A stretch of DNA of 64,000 nucleotides from Gluconacetobacter johannae (GTDB lineage Bacteria; Pseudomonadota; Alphaproteobacteria; Acetobacterales; Acetobacteraceae), in assembly GCF_014174305.1 (NCBI RefSeq), contig NZ_JABEQH010000004.1:124001-188000 (forward strand), read 5' to 3'. Below are positions 1-9,759 of this stretch, piece after piece. The translations under genes and the position numbers were made by a program. Positions within the stretch are counted from its first letter, which is position 1. Every line of letters begins with the position of its first letter. Under the pieces are notes generated by a model, which worked only from the letters and a program-made list of their open reading frames with translations, had not been told where the DNA came from and made no database searches.

Positions 1-1481
1 TTGCGCTGCTCGTAGGCCGCCATCCAGGGTTCGGCACGCATGTCGGCCTTACGCACGACGGGGCCGGCCTGCATGCAGTAATGGATTTCGTCGCCGGTCC
101 GGTCCAGGAAGCCGGTATTGATGAAGACCACCCGTTCGCGGGCGGCATGGATGCAGGCGGCCAGGTTGGCGCTGGTGCGCCGTTCCTCGTCCATGATGCC
201 CATCTTGATGGTGTTCGGCGCCAGGTCCAGCAGGCGTTCGACCCGTGCGAACAGGGCGTTCGACAGGGCGACTTCCTCCGGCCCATGCATCTTCGGCTTG
301 ACGATATAGATCGACCCCGCCCGGCTGTTGGTCGTCCGCGACCCGCCGCGCAGATCATGCAGGCCGATGGCCGCGGTGATCGCCGCGTCCAGTACGCCTT
401 CGGGCACCGGATGGTCGGCCTGGTCCAGGACCGCGTCGGTGAACATGTGATGGCCCACGTTGCGGATCAGCATCAGGCTGCGTCCGGGCAGCGCCAGTGT
501 CGTGCCATCGGGCGCGGTATAATGGCGATCGGGGGCCAGGCGCCGTTCCAGCAGGCGGCCGCCCTTGCGGAACGAGGCCGTGAGCGTGCCCTGCATCAGG
601 CCCAGCCAGTTGCGATAGACCAGGATCTTGTCCTCGACATCCACGGCCGCGACGCTGTCCTCGCAATCCATGATGGTGCTGAGCGCGGATTCGGCGATGA
701 CGTCCGACACGCCGGCGCGGTCGCGGCTGCCGATCGCCGAGGAGCGGTCGAAGCACAGTTCGATATGCAGCCCGTTATTGCGGAGCAGGACGACGCGCGG
801 CGCGTGGGCGGGACCCGAGAACCCGGCGAATTGCGCCGGTACGCGCAACCCGGCGGGGGCGGAGCCGTCCCCGAAATCGGCGACCAGCCCGCCGTCCGTG
901 ACGTGATAGCGCGTCACGTCCGCGTGGTTGCCGCGCGCCAGGGGCATGATCTCGTCCAGCAGCAGCCTGACGCGACGGATCACCAGGTCTCCGCGTGCGG
1001 TGTCGAAGGCGGCGCCGGGAATGCAGCCGCCGGTGTACGGTTCGGCGTCCGTGCCGTACAGCGCGTCATACAGGCTGCCCCACCGTGCGTTGGCGGCATT
1101 CAGGGCGTAGCGGGCGTTGGTGACCGGCACCACAAGCTGCGGGCCGGCGATCCGTGCGATCTCGTCATCGACATGCGTGGTCGTGATCGAGAAAGCCTTC
1201 GGTTCCTTCGCGATATATCCGACATCGTGCAAGGTCTTGATCTGCGCCCCGATGTCGCCCGGGTCATGCCCGGGCGATGTCAGGATCTGGTCCACGGCCT
1301 GCTGCATCAGGCGTCGCCGCGCCAGTGCGTTCAGGATCTTCGGCGTGAAGGTGGCGACGATTTCGGAAAATCCGGTCCAGAAACGGGTGGCGTCGACACC
1401 CGTGCCGGGCAGGACCTCCTGCGTGACGAAATCGTCAAGGGCGTGGTCGATACGCAGTTGGCCGATCGTGCGACGGGACAT
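1..1481 (-). CDS. glcB: Malate synthase G, 3' end cut by the window
   Basis: Condenses glyoxylate with acetyl-CoA to malate, the second glyoxylate-shunt step, in the cytoplasm. The minus-strand frame is open from an ATG at 1479-1481 to the window edge, giving the first 493 codons of a family of about 720 residues. The translation carries malate synthase G signatures: TIMDCEDSVAAVDVEDK, YRNWLGLMQGTL, YIVKPKMHGPEEVA and IKMGIMDEERRTSANL; the last holds the acidic metal/substrate ligands. The C-terminal catalytic aspartate lies outside the window. The gene follows aceA by 54 bp on the same strand, so the two are probably one operon. No frameshift is visible. Confidence 0.95.
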   Translation of the reverse strand, partial: MSRRTIGQLRIDHALDDFVTQEVLPGTGVDATRFWTGFSEIVATFTPKILNALARRRLMQQAVDQILTSPGHDPGDIGAQIKTLHDVGYIAKEPKAFSITTTHVDDEIARIAGPQLVVPVTNARYALNAANARWGSLYDALYGTDAEPYTGGCIPGAAFDTARGDLVIRRVRLLLDEIMPLARGNHADVTRYHVTDGGLVADFGDGSAPAGLRVPAQFAGFSGPAHAPRVVLLRNNGLHIELCFDRSSAIGSRDRAGVSDVIAESALSTIMDCEDSVAAVDVEDKILVYRNWLGLMQGTLTASFRKGGRLLERRLAPDRHYTAPDGTTLALPGRSLMLIRNVGHHMFTDAVLDQADHPVPEGVLDAAITAAIGLHDLRGGSRTTNSRAGSIYIVKPKMHGPEEVALSNALFARVERLLDLAPNTIKMGIMDEERRTSANLAACIHAARERVVFINTGFLDRTGDEIHYCMQAGPVVRKADMRAEPWMAAYEQR

Positions 1482-1535
1482 GATGTTTCCCCCAAAAACG
1501 TTAGTCTGGACAGTGATTTTCCGAACGTGAAAAGA

Positions 1536-2843
1536 TCAGGCGGGTGCGGTGTTCTTGTCGAACGACACATCGGCGTGGAACTGGTCGGTTTCCGTCGAGC
1601 CCGCCATGGCGGCGGTGGAGGTATGCCCACCCCCCGCCACGGTCGCGACGGCGTCGAACCAGCCCGTGCCGACCTCGCGCTGGTGGCGCGTGGCGGTGTA
1701 GCCGTCGACCTCGGCCCCGAACTCGGCTTCCTGCAGTTCGGAATAGGCCGCCATGCCGCGTTCCGCGTAGCCGTGCGCCAGCTTGAACATCGAATAGTTC
1801 AGGCTGTGGAAGCCGGCCAGCGTCACGAACTGGAACCGGTAGCCCATCGCGCCGATGGTGCGCTGGAATTCGGCGATTTCGCGCGGCGACAGCTTCTTCT
1901 TCCAATTGAAGGAGGGCGAGCAGTTATAGGCCAGCATCTTGCCCGGATACTGCTTGTGGATGGCTTCGGCGAACTGCTCGGCCTCCTTCAGGTTGGGCTC
2001 CGACGTCTCCCACCACAGCAGGTCGGCATAGGGGGCGTAGGCCAGCGAGCGGGCGATGGCGTAGTCCACGCCCAGGCCCTCGCGGATGCGGAAGAAGCCT
2101 TCGCGGGTGCGCTCGCCGGTCAGGAACGGCCGGTCGCGTTCGTCGATGTCCGACGTCAGCAACTGCGCCGCGTGGCTGTCGGTGCGGCAGATCAGCACGG
2201 TGGGCACGCCTTCGACATCCGCCGCCAGGCGCGCCGCGTTCAGCGAGCGGATATGCTGGCTGATCGGGATCAGCACCTTGCCGCCCAGATGGCCGCATTT
2301 CTTCTCCGACGCCAGTTGGTCCTCGAAATGCACGCCGGCGGCGCCCGCCGCGATCATCGCGCGCATCAGTTCGAAGACGTTCAGCGGGCCGCCGAACCCG
2401 GCCTCGGCGTCCGCCACGATCGGGGCCATCCAGTACTGGCCGCGATCGCCTTCCTGGGTCGCGATCTCGTCACAGCGGCGCAGCGCATTGTTGATGCGGC
2501 GCACGACGTTGGGCACCGAATTGACCGGATACAGCGACTGGTCGGGATACATCTCGCCCGCCAGGTTGGCGTCGGCCGCGACCTGCCAGCCGGACAGGTA
2601 GATGGCCTTCAGCCCGGCCTTGACCTGCTGCATCGCCTGGTTGCCGGTCAGCGCGCCCAGCGCGTTGATGTAGGGCTCGGTCTTCAGCAGGTGCCACAGG
2701 CGCGCGGCCCCCATTTCGGCCAGGGTATGGCGGATGCGGAACGAGCCGGACAACCGCGCCACGTCGCGCGCGTCATGGTCGCGCTGGATGCCGGCGAAGC
2801 GTTCCGGATCGTTCATGAAGGTTTCGATGGATTCGATGGACAT
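1536..2843 (-). CDS. aceA: Isocitrate lyase
   Basis: Cleaves isocitrate to succinate and glyoxylate, the first committed step of the glyoxylate bypass, in the cytoplasm. The protein has 435 residues, normal for the short bacterial class. Visible motifs are [10 protein letters not shown] near residue 84, [12 protein letters not shown] near 141 and the catalytic loop KKCGHLGGK at 181-189, with the nucleophile Cys183. It lies upstream of glcB on the same strand and is divergent from an XRE-type regulator, sharing a 144-bp control region with it. This arrangement suggests acetate-responsive control of an aceA-glcB operon. Confidence 0.97.
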   Translation of the reverse strand: MSIESIETFMNDPERFAGIQRDHDARDVARLSGSFRIRHTLAEMGAARLWHLLKTEPYINALGALTGNQAMQQVKAGLKAIYLSGWQVAADANLAGEMYPDQSLYPVNSVPNVVRRINNALRRCDEIATQEGDRGQYWMAPIVADAEAGFGGPLNVFELMRAMIAAGAAGVHFEDQLASEKKCGHLGGKVLIPISQHIRSLNAARLAADVEGVPTVLICRTDSHAAQLLTSDIDERDRPFLTGERTREGFFRIREGLGVDYAIARSLAYAPYADLLWWETSEPNLKEAEQFAEAIHKQYPGKMLAYNCSPSFNWKKKLSPREIAEFQRTIGAMGYRFQFVTLAGFHSLNYSMFKLAHGYAERGMAAYSELQEAEFGAEVDGYTATRHQREVGTGWFDAVATVAGGGHTSTAAMAGSTETDQFHADVSFDKNTAPA

Positions 2844-2945
2844 TGACGGACCCCCTTCTTCGATCGTCTTGTTTCATCAGTTAAGGGGGATGCGCTAATA
2901 TGCGCCATATAAAAGAGGATAGGCGAAGATGAATGCTGTAAATGG

Positions 2946-2975
2946 TTTTACAAGTCGTTTTGTGTATTTGTAAAA
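2946..2975. promoter_or_regulatory. Inverted-repeat operator candidate between aceA and its regulator
   Basis: TTTTACAA at 2946-2953 and TTGTAAAA at 2968-2975 form a perfect 8-bp inverted repeat with half-site centres 22 bp apart, two helical turns. It ends 12 bp before the regulator's ATG in an unusually AT-rich stretch. The position fits autorepression or shared control of the divergent aceA promoter. The link to this regulator is inferred. Confidence 0.5.
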
Positions 2976-2987
2976 CGAGGAAAAATC

Positions 2988-4430
2988 ATGGCCCCTACGC
3001 GCATCGGCCGCATCATCCGGCGGCTGCGGACCGAACGGTCGCTGTCCCAGCAGGGACTGGCCACGCGGCTTGGCATATCGTCCAGTTATCTCAACCTGAT
3101 CGAGCATGACCAGCGCAGCGTGACGGCGTCGCTGCTGATAAAGCTGACGCGGGCGCTGGACGTATCGATCGAAACCCTGTCGGGCGTTGACGAACATCGG
3201 CTGGAAGGCCTGTTGCACGAGGCCCTGTGCGACCCGCTGCTGGGCGCGCATGGGGTGCCGGCGCAGGAAATCGCCGTCCTGGCGGCGCAGCCCGACGCCG
3301 CGCGGGCGGTCCTGACGCTGCATCAGGCGTTCCGGGCGGCCCATCACGACGCGACGCGCCTGATGCTGCCCACCGGCACGCGCGTGATCCTGCCGCAGGA
3401 GGAGGCGCGTCTGGTCTATGACGAGCGCCTGAACTACTTTTCCGAGCTGGAGGAGGCCGCCGAACGGGTGCGTACGGACATGGCGCATGGCGCGCGCCTG
3501 CCCGACGCCGATGCGCTGCCGCCGTCGGAAAGCAACCATATGATCGCGACCCGGCTGCGCCGGCATCATGGAATCGTGGTGCGGATCGCGGCCCTGGACG
3601 GGGCGTTCCGGCGCTACGATCCCGACAGCCGCCTGCTGCTGCTGTCCGACCTGCTGCCGCGGGAAAGCCGTGGATTCCAGCTTGCGTTCCAGCTGATGCT
3701 GATCGAGGGCCGCGACAGCGTGGAGCGCCTGCTGCACGACATCGCGCCCAGCAGCGAGGAGGCACGCCTGTTTATCCGCATCGGCCTGGTGAACTATGCC
3801 GCCGCCGCGCTGCTGATGCCGTATTCGGCCTTCCTGTCGGCCGCGACCGCGTTGCGCTACGACCTCGATATCCTGTCCGCCCGCTTCGGAGTGTCGTACC
3901 AGCAGGCGGCGCAACGGCTGTCGACCCTGCAGAAGCCCGGCGAACGCGGCGTGCCGTTTTTCTTCGTGCGGACCGATCCGGCGGGCAACATCACCAAGAG
4001 TTTTTCCGCCTGCGGTTTTCCGGTGCCGCGCCAGGGAAATTCCTGCCCGCAATGGAACGCCAATACCTGCTTTTCCACGCCCGGCGTCACCCAGGCGCAG
4101 GTGGCGCAGTTCACCGACGGCCGGACGTTCCTGTGCTTCTCGCGCACGGTCACGGGCATTTCAACCGGATGGAACGATATCCGCCCGGTGCATGCCATCG
4201 CCATGGGATGCGACATCACCCGGGCCGGCGAGATCGTCTATTCCGATCGGCTGAATCTTCAGGCCCCGGCCATACCTGTTGGAATTTCCTGTCATTTGTG
4301 CGAATGGACCGAATGCCGGTCGCGTGCGTTCCCCCCTTTGCATCACCGCCTGGCGCCGGACATCAATCGCCGGGATTCGCTTCCGTTCACCTTCACCCCG
4401 GTGCCGTCGTCCGGTTCGGGGGATAGCTGA
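2988..4430 (+). CDS. XRE-type acetate/short-chain acyl-CoA regulator (RamB/ScfR/GlxR-like)
   Basis: Cytoplasmic transcription factor of 480 residues. Residues 4-60 form an XRE helix-turn-helix (SLSQQGLATRLGISSSYLNL). The middle matches the IrrE/DUF955-like region and the C-terminal half the DUF2083 type, with Cys-rich segments CGFPVPRQGNSCPQW and CHLCEWTECRSRAFPP near residue 435. This layout is known from RamB of corynebacteria and ScfR-type regulators, which sense acyl-CoA status and control glyoxylate-shunt genes; I recall a regulator called GlxR beside aceA-glcB in Acetobacter aceti. It sits divergent from aceA and upstream of acs, matching that role. Direct targets are inferred. Confidence 0.85.
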   Translation: MAPTRIGRIIRRLRTERSLSQQGLATRLGISSSYLNLIEHDQRSVTASLLIKLTRALDVSIETLSGVDEHRLEGLLHEALCDPLLGAHGVPAQEIAVLAAQPDAARAVLTLHQAFRAAHHDATRLMLPTGTRVILPQEEARLVYDERLNYFSELEEAAERVRTDMAHGARLPDADALPPSESNHMIATRLRRHHGIVVRIAALDGAFRRYDPDSRLLLLSDLLPRESRGFQLAFQLMLIEGRDSVERLLHDIAPSSEEARLFIRIGLVNYAAAALLMPYSAFLSAATALRYDLDILSARFGVSYQQAAQRLSTLQKPGERGVPFFFVRTDPAGNITKSFSACGFPVPRQGNSCPQWNANTCFSTPGVTQAQVAQFTDGRTFLCFSRTVTGISTGWNDIRPVHAIAMGCDITRAGEIVYSDRLNLQAPAIPVGISCHLCEWTECRSRAFPPLHHRLAPDINRRDSLPFTFTPVPSSGSGDS

Positions 4431-4553
4431 TCCCCAAAGCCGGCATGGGAATAAGGCTCGTGTCACGGGGACGAAGCCGTTATATTCGCCAGTGGAAAAG
4501 ACGCCCAAGAAATCGGATTTCATACCGATCAACCCATACGGATTGAACAGGCC

Positions 4554-6512
4554 GTGTCAGAATCATCAATTTTCCCCGCTCCCCCATCCTTCGCGGCGCA
4601 GGCCGCCGTGGATTCCGCCCGCCTGCGCCAGATGAAGGATGATGCGCTGCATCATCCGGAACGGTTCTGGCTGGAACAGGCCGGACGCATCGCGTGGGCC
4701 TCGTTTCCCACCATCGCGTCGTCCTCGTCATTCGAGGGCGACATCGCGATCCGCTGGTTCGCGGACGGCAGGCTCAATGCCAGCGTCACCTGCCTCGACC
4801 GCCATCTGGCCGAACGCGGCGACCAGGTCGCGCTGGTCTGGCAGGGCCAGGACGAGGGGCAGGTCGAACGGCTGACCTACCGGGCGCTGCATGAACGGGT
4901 CTGCCGGATGGCCAACGTGCTGCGCGACCTGGGCGTGGGGCGCGGCGACCGGGTGGCGATCCATCTGCCGATGGTCGTCGAAGGCGTGGTCGCGATGCTG
5001 GCCTGCGCGCGGATCGGCGCGGTTCACGTCGTCCTGTTCGGCGGCTTCTCGGCCGAAGGGCTGGCGGACCGGCTGGTGAACAGCGGCGCCGTCGTCGTCC
5101 TGACCGCGGACGAAGGGCGCCGGGGCGGCAAGCGCATCCCCCTGAAGCCGACGATGGACGAGGCCCTGGAGCGCGCCACGGGGCATGATGTGCGGCATGT
5201 GCTGGTCCTGGCCGTGACGGGCGCCGAAACGCCGATGCGCGCCGGGCGCGACCTGGCGCTGGCCCCCCTGCTGGCGGCGGCGGCGGCCGACTGCGCGCCC
5301 GCCATCATGGAGGCCGAGGCCCCGCTGTTCGTCCTGTATACCTCGGGCAGCACCGGCAAGCCCAAGGGCATGGTCCATACCACCGGCGGCTACATGGTGT
5401 GGGCGTCCTACACCCATGCCCTGGTCTTCGACCACAAGCCGGGCGACATCTTCTGGTGCACGGCGGACATCAGCTGGATCACCGGCCACACCTACGTGGT
5501 CTACGGACCGCTGGCGAACGGCGGTACCGTGGTCCTGTTCGAGGGGCTGCCGTCCCACCCCGCGCCGGGGCGGTGGTGGGAGGTGATCGACACGCACAAG
5601 GTCACGACATTCTATACCGCGCCCACCGCGATCCGCGCCCTGATGCGCGAGGGCGACGATGTCGTCGCCCGATATGCCCTGTCCAGCCTGCGCCTGCTGG
5701 GCAGCGTGGGCGAACCGATCAGCGCCGACGCCTGGCTGTGGTTCCACGATGTGGTCGGCCGGGGCCGCTGCCCGGTCGTCGATACCTGGTGGCAGACCGA
5801 AACGGGCGGCATCCTGATCGCCCCGGTCCCGGCGGCCGTGCCGCAGAAGCCCGGTTCGGCGACGTTGCCGCTGCCGGGCGTGGAGTGCGTGCTGCTGGAC
5901 GACAAGGGCCGCATCGTCACGGGCGAAGGCGAGGGCTGCCTGTGCATCGCCCGGTCGTGGCCGGGGCAGGCCCGGACCATCTGGGGCGACCATGCGCGCT
6001 TTCGCCAGACCTATTTCTCGTTCCATGAAGGCTATTATTTTTCCGGCGACGGGGCGCGGCGGGACGCGGACGGCTATTACTGGATCACCGGCCGCATCGA
6101 CGACGTCATCAACGTGTCCGGCCATCGCATCGGCACGGCGGAGGTCGAGGACGTGGTCGCGACCGATCATCGTTTCGCCGAGTGCGCCGCAGTGGGCGTG
6201 CCCCACGACCTGAAGGGCCAGGGGCTGGTCGTCTTCGTCGTGCCGCGCGGCGGGGCGGACCCGGCCCTGGCGCAGGAAGCCGCCCTGGTCATCAGCCGCG
6301 GGATCGGGCGATACGCGGCCCCCGAACAGGTCTATGTCGTGCCGGACCTGCCCAAGACGCGATCGGGCAAGATCGTCAGGCGCCTGCTACGCAAGATCGC
6401 CAGCAACGAACTGGACGCGCTGGGCGACCTGTCGACACTGGCCGACGCTACGATCGTCGAGCGGCTGATCGTGGATGTCGCGGTTGTTGAACAGACTGGC
6501 GCAGTACCGTAA
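4554..6512 (+). CDS. acs: Acetyl-CoA synthetase
   Basis: AMP-forming acetate:CoA ligase converting acetate, ATP and CoA to acetyl-CoA in the cytoplasm. The 652-residue length is typical. The adenylation motif YTSGSTGKPKGMVHTTGGY lies near residue 262, WWQTETGG near 412, and the C-terminal PKTRSGKIVRRLLRK near 600 contains the lysine that is acetylated in family members. The start is a GTG at 4554. The TATATT at 4471-4476 is a possible -10 element. Its position after the glyoxylate regulator places acetate activation beside acetate assimilation. Substrate preference for acetate over propionate is assigned by overall similarity only. Confidence 0.93.
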   Translation: MSESSIFPAPPSFAAQAAVDSARLRQMKDDALHHPERFWLEQAGRIAWASFPTIASSSSFEGDIAIRWFADGRLNASVTCLDRHLAERGDQVALVWQGQDEGQVERLTYRALHERVCRMANVLRDLGVGRGDRVAIHLPMVVEGVVAMLACARIGAVHVVLFGGFSAEGLADRLVNSGAVVVLTADEGRRGGKRIPLKPTMDEALERATGHDVRHVLVLAVTGAETPMRAGRDLALAPLLAAAAADCAPAIMEAEAPLFVLYTSGSTGKPKGMVHTTGGYMVWASYTHALVFDHKPGDIFWCTADISWITGHTYVVYGPLANGGTVVLFEGLPSHPAPGRWWEVIDTHKVTTFYTAPTAIRALMREGDDVVARYALSSLRLLGSVGEPISADAWLWFHDVVGRGRCPVVDTWWQTETGGILIAPVPAAVPQKPGSATLPLPGVECVLLDDKGRIVTGEGEGCLCIARSWPGQARTIWGDHARFRQTYFSFHEGYYFSGDGARRDADGYYWITGRIDDVINVSGHRIGTAEVEDVVATDHRFAECAAVGVPHDLKGQGLVVFVVPRGGADPALAQEAALVISRGIGRYAAPEQVYVVPDLPKTRSGKIVRRLLRKIASNELDALGDLSTLADATIVERLIVDVAVVEQTGAVP

Positions 6513-6544
6513 CGTTTCCCCGGCAATTGACAGGGGGCGAGCAG

Positions 6545-7963
6545 ATGGCCGGACTTTCGCGGCGGCCCGGATCGACCGATCCGGGCAGGCTCAAGACTCG
6601 TCATGTCTCGATGATCGCGTTCGGCGGCATCGTCGGCGCGGGCCTGTTCGTGGGCAGCAGCGTGGCCGTGGCGGGGGCCGGGCCCGCCGTCCTGCTGGGC
6701 TACATGGCGACCGGCGCGCTGGTCATGGTCGTGCTGCGCGCGCTGGGCGAGATGCTGCTGGCCGTGCCGGGCCGGGGGTCGTTCATCGACTATATCCGGC
6801 TGGGCAACGGCGAATGGGCCGGGTTCCTCAGCGGCTGGCTGTACTGGTTCTACTGGGTCATCGTCATCGGCAGCGAGGCGATCGCGGGGGCCATCCTGCT
6901 GCGGGACTGGGTGCCGCTGCCGATCTGGATGCTGGCGGTGCTGCTGGTGCTGATGGTCAAGCTCATCAACATGATATCGGTCGATCTGTTCGGCGAATGC
7001 GAATTCTGGCTGGCGGCGGTCAAGCTGGTCTGCGTCGTGGGGTTCATCGGGACCAGCCTGCTGTTCGTCCTGCACGGGCTGGGCCACGCCCCCCATGTGA
7101 TGGCGAACCTGACGGCGCATGGCGGCCCGATGCCGCATGGCGCGCTGGCGATCGTGGGCATGATTCCGACGATCCTGTTCTCGATGATGGGGTCGGAAAC
7201 GGCGACCGTCGCGGCCGCCGAGACCGAAGACGCCGAGTCCAATATCGCACGGGTCACCCGCACCACCGCCATGCGGATCTCGCTGTTCTATGTCAGCTCG
7301 ATCGGGCTGATCCTGTGTTCGGTGCCCTGGACGGATATCCTGCCGGGACACTCGCCCTTCGTGACGGCGATGGTGGCGATGGGCATCCCCGGAGCAGCGT
7401 TGATTATCCAGTTGGTGGTCTTCAGCGCGATCTTTTCCTGCCTCAATTCCAGCATCTACATCACCTCGCGGGTGCTGCTGGGGCTGGCGGCGGCGGGGGA
7501 GGCCCCGCGCTGGTTCGGCGGGGTGTCGGCGCAGGGGGTGCCGACGCGCGCCGTCGTCGTCAGCAGCCTCTCCGGGCTGCTGGTCGCGTTTTCGTCCATC
7601 CTGGCGCCGAATACGATCTTCGCCTTCCTGCTGGGCGCCAGTGGGGCGGTGATCCTGCTGGTCTATATGCTGATCGTCACCGCGCATCTTGCGGTGCGGG
7701 GCAGGCTGGAACGGGCGGGCCATCGGTTCGCATTTCCCACGCTGCCGTTCTTTCCCTGGCTCAATTACCTCGTGGTGGCGGGGATGGGCGGAATCTACAG
7801 CGCCATGCTGCTGGACGTGCGGCAAAGGGCGACCGCCCTGTCCAGCCTGGGCTGCGCCCTGTTCGTGCTGGCGCTGTACGGCGTCCGGCGCTACGTGGCG
7901 CTGCGTCGGTCGCGGGACGCCGAGCCCGCGACAGGCGCGGTGCTGGAACCGCGGCAGGTCTGA
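6545..7963 (+). CDS. Amino-acid permease, APC superfamily
   Basis: Inner-membrane proton-coupled amino-acid transporter of 472 residues, with about 12 hydrophobic segments. The N-terminus carries the family signature IAFGGIVGAGLFVGSS, followed by GYMATGALVMVVLRALGEM, as in the GABA/proline/aromatic permease group. I chose the ATG at 6545 over the in-frame TTG at 6527 because AGGGGG at 6532-6537 is well spaced for it. It begins 32 bp after acs, possibly in the same transcript. The substrate cannot be read from the sequence. Confidence 0.85.
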   Translation: MAGLSRRPGSTDPGRLKTRHVSMIAFGGIVGAGLFVGSSVAVAGAGPAVLLGYMATGALVMVVLRALGEMLLAVPGRGSFIDYIRLGNGEWAGFLSGWLYWFYWVIVIGSEAIAGAILLRDWVPLPIWMLAVLLVLMVKLINMISVDLFGECEFWLAAVKLVCVVGFIGTSLLFVLHGLGHAPHVMANLTAHGGPMPHGALAIVGMIPTILFSMMGSETATVAAAETEDAESNIARVTRTTAMRISLFYVSSIGLILCSVPWTDILPGHSPFVTAMVAMGIPGAALIIQLVVFSAIFSCLNSSIYITSRVLLGLAAAGEAPRWFGGVSAQGVPTRAVVVSSLSGLLVAFSSILAPNTIFAFLLGASGAVILLVYMLIVTAHLAVRGRLERAGHRFAFPTLPFFPWLNYLVVAGMGGIYSAMLLDVRQRATALSSLGCALFVLALYGVRRYVALRRSRDAEPATGAVLEPRQV

Positions 7964-8036
7964 GACGCTTCGTGTCCACGGCCGCATACCCCCTGTCCGC
8001 CGGGGACGCGGGGGCGGACGCTTTCGGGATTGTCCG

Positions 8037-8843
8037 ATGATCTGTTCCAGCCGATTGACCGGATGTGCGGCGCTTCTCCTCGGCATCCTGGCCGCCCCGC
8101 CCGCATGGGCGCGGATGGTTGCAAAGCCGGTGGGCTGGGCGCTGGACGGGATGCGGTTCCAGAGCGTCCTGGTCTATGACGACGCGGTCGCGACAAGGCG
8201 TCCGGGCCTGGTCATGGTGCCCAACTGGCATGGTGTGAATGCGATCGCCATCGACAAGGCCAAAATGATCGCGGGGCGGGATTACGTCATCCTGCTGACC
8301 GACATGTACGGGGCGACGATCCGCCCGGCCGATGACGGGCAGGCGATGGCGGCGGTGAAACCCCTGCTGTCCGATCGCGTGCTGATGCGCGCGCGCGTCC
8401 GGCGGGCGCTGGATGAACTGAGGTCCCAGGCCGCGACGGCGCCGATCGACATGTCCCGCCTGGCCGCCATCGGCTTCTGCTTCGGCGGGGCCGCCGTGCT
8501 GGATCTGGCGCGCAGCGGGGCGGACGTGAAGGCGGTCGTGTCGTTCCACGGAAACCTGACGACGGACGACCCGGCGCTGGCCCGGCACATCAGGGCGGAC
8601 GTGCTGGTCATGAACGGCGCCGACGACGCGACGACATCCCCCGACTTCGGCGCCTTCCTGGACGAGATGCGGCAGACGCCCACGGACTGGCAGTTTGTGG
8701 TGATCGGCCATGCGGTGCATTGTTTCACCGAGACCGAGGCGACCGCCCCGACCGGCATGTGCCGCTATGACGCCAGGGCGGCGGCGCGGTCCTACGCCCT
8801 GATGCGGCAATGGCTGGCCGCGCGCTTTACGCGCGCCCCCTGA
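8037..8843 (+). CDS. Exported dienelactone hydrolase-family protein
   Basis: Alpha/beta hydrolase of the dienelactone hydrolase family, 268 residues. The nucleophile elbow GFCFGG lies near residue 146, with a Cys nucleophile as in classical DLH. NGADDATTSPDF near 200 supplies the acid and GHAVHCFTE near 226 the histidine, so the triad looks intact. Unlike cytoplasmic DLH it starts with a clear signal peptide (LLLGILAAPPAWA), so it probably acts in the periplasm. The ATG at 8037 is chosen because upstream codons in this frame belong to the preceding permease region. Substrate unknown. Confidence 0.82.
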   Translation: MICSSRLTGCAALLLGILAAPPAWARMVAKPVGWALDGMRFQSVLVYDDAVATRRPGLVMVPNWHGVNAIAIDKAKMIAGRDYVILLTDMYGATIRPADDGQAMAAVKPLLSDRVLMRARVRRALDELRSQAATAPIDMSRLAAIGFCFGGAAVLDLARSGADVKAVVSFHGNLTTDDPALARHIRADVLVMNGADDATTSPDFGAFLDEMRQTPTDWQFVVIGHAVHCFTETEATAPTGMCRYDARAAARSYALMRQWLAARFTRAP

Positions 8844-8881
8844 TCCGGGCCGGCTCGCCCCCGGCGATGGAGGACGAGAAC

Positions 8882-9736
8882 ATGAACCATATCTGCATCC
8901 AGCCTTCCCGCGTCGCGATCGTGACCGGCGGCGCCTCGGGGATCGGGCTGGCGGCCTGCCGGGCCTTTGCCGGCCTGGGGCTTTCGGTCGTCGTCGCGGA
9001 TGTGAACGCCGAGGGGCTGGCCCGCGCGGTCGAGGACATCGCGGCGGCGTCGCCCCGCGGGCGCGACGCGGTGCGCGGCCTGCGGTGCGACGTGACGGTG
9101 CGCGAGGATCTGCAGATGCTGGAGGCCGAAGCCCGCGACGCCTTCGGCCGGGTCGATATCCTGATGGCCAACGCGGCAGTGCAGCCGGGCAGCGATATCC
9201 TGGGGCCCGATGACGCCTGGGACCGGATTCTGGACACCAACCTGCATGGCGTGATCCGCACGGTGCAGGCGGTCCTTCCGGGCATGATCGCGGACGGGCA
9301 TCCGGGGCTGGTGATCGTCACCGGGTCCAAGCAGGGGATCACGACCCCGCCGGGCGATCCGGCCTATAACGTCGCCAAGGCCGGGGTGAAGGCCTTCGCC
9401 GAAGCGGTGCAGCACGACCTGCGGAATCGACCGGGATGCCGGATTTCCGCACATCTGCTGATTCCGGGCTTCGTCTTCACGCCGCTGACGGCCAACGGCC
9501 GGACCGAAAGGCCCGCCGGGGCGTGGACCCCCGCCCAGACGGTCGATTTCATGATGCAGGGACTGGCGCGGGGCGATTTCTACATTCTCTGTCCCGACAA
9601 CGAGGTGACGCGACAGGTGGATGAACGCCGGATGCTCTGGGCCGCGAGCGACATCATCGAGAACCGCCCGCCACTGTCGCGCTGGCATCCGGACTATGCG
9701 GATCGGTTCGAGGCATTCCTGCGGGGCGCCGGCTGA
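8882..9736 (+). CDS. Short-chain dehydrogenase/reductase (classical SDR)
   Basis: Cytoplasmic NAD(P)-dependent oxidoreductase, 284 residues. The cofactor motif TGGASGIG is near residue 15, NAAVQPG replaces the usual NNAG, and the catalytic YNVAK is near 160 with the partner serine in VIVTGSKQG. GGAGGA at 8869-8874 lies 7 bases before the chosen ATG at 8882, which decides that start over a longer frame from 8810. It follows the dienelactone hydrolase by 38 bp and may be cotranscribed. Substrate unknown. Confidence 0.88.
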   Translation: MNHICIQPSRVAIVTGGASGIGLAACRAFAGLGLSVVVADVNAEGLARAVEDIAAASPRGRDAVRGLRCDVTVREDLQMLEAEARDAFGRVDILMANAAVQPGSDILGPDDAWDRILDTNLHGVIRTVQAVLPGMIADGHPGLVIVTGSKQGITTPPGDPAYNVAKAGVKAFAEAVQHDLRNRPGCRISAHLLIPGFVFTPLTANGRTERPAGAWTPAQTVDFMMQGLARGDFYILCPDNEVTRQVDERRMLWAASDIIENRPPLSRWHPDYADRFEAFLRGAG

Positions 9737-9759
9737 CGGACGTGAGGGATACGCCCCCC

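Noticed and set aside
81-2846. 921-codon plus-strand frame across glcB and aceA
   Set aside because: Antisense shadow of two clearly recognised enzymes in high-GC DNA; no domain, no ribosome site.
4728-6206. 492-codon minus-strand frame inside acs
   Set aside because: Shadow frame with Arg/Gly/His-rich, domain-free product opposite acetyl-CoA synthetase.
6332-8086. 584-codon minus-strand frame opposite acs and the permease
   Set aside because: Arg/Gln/His-rich shadow; the plus-strand frames have transporter and synthetase motifs.
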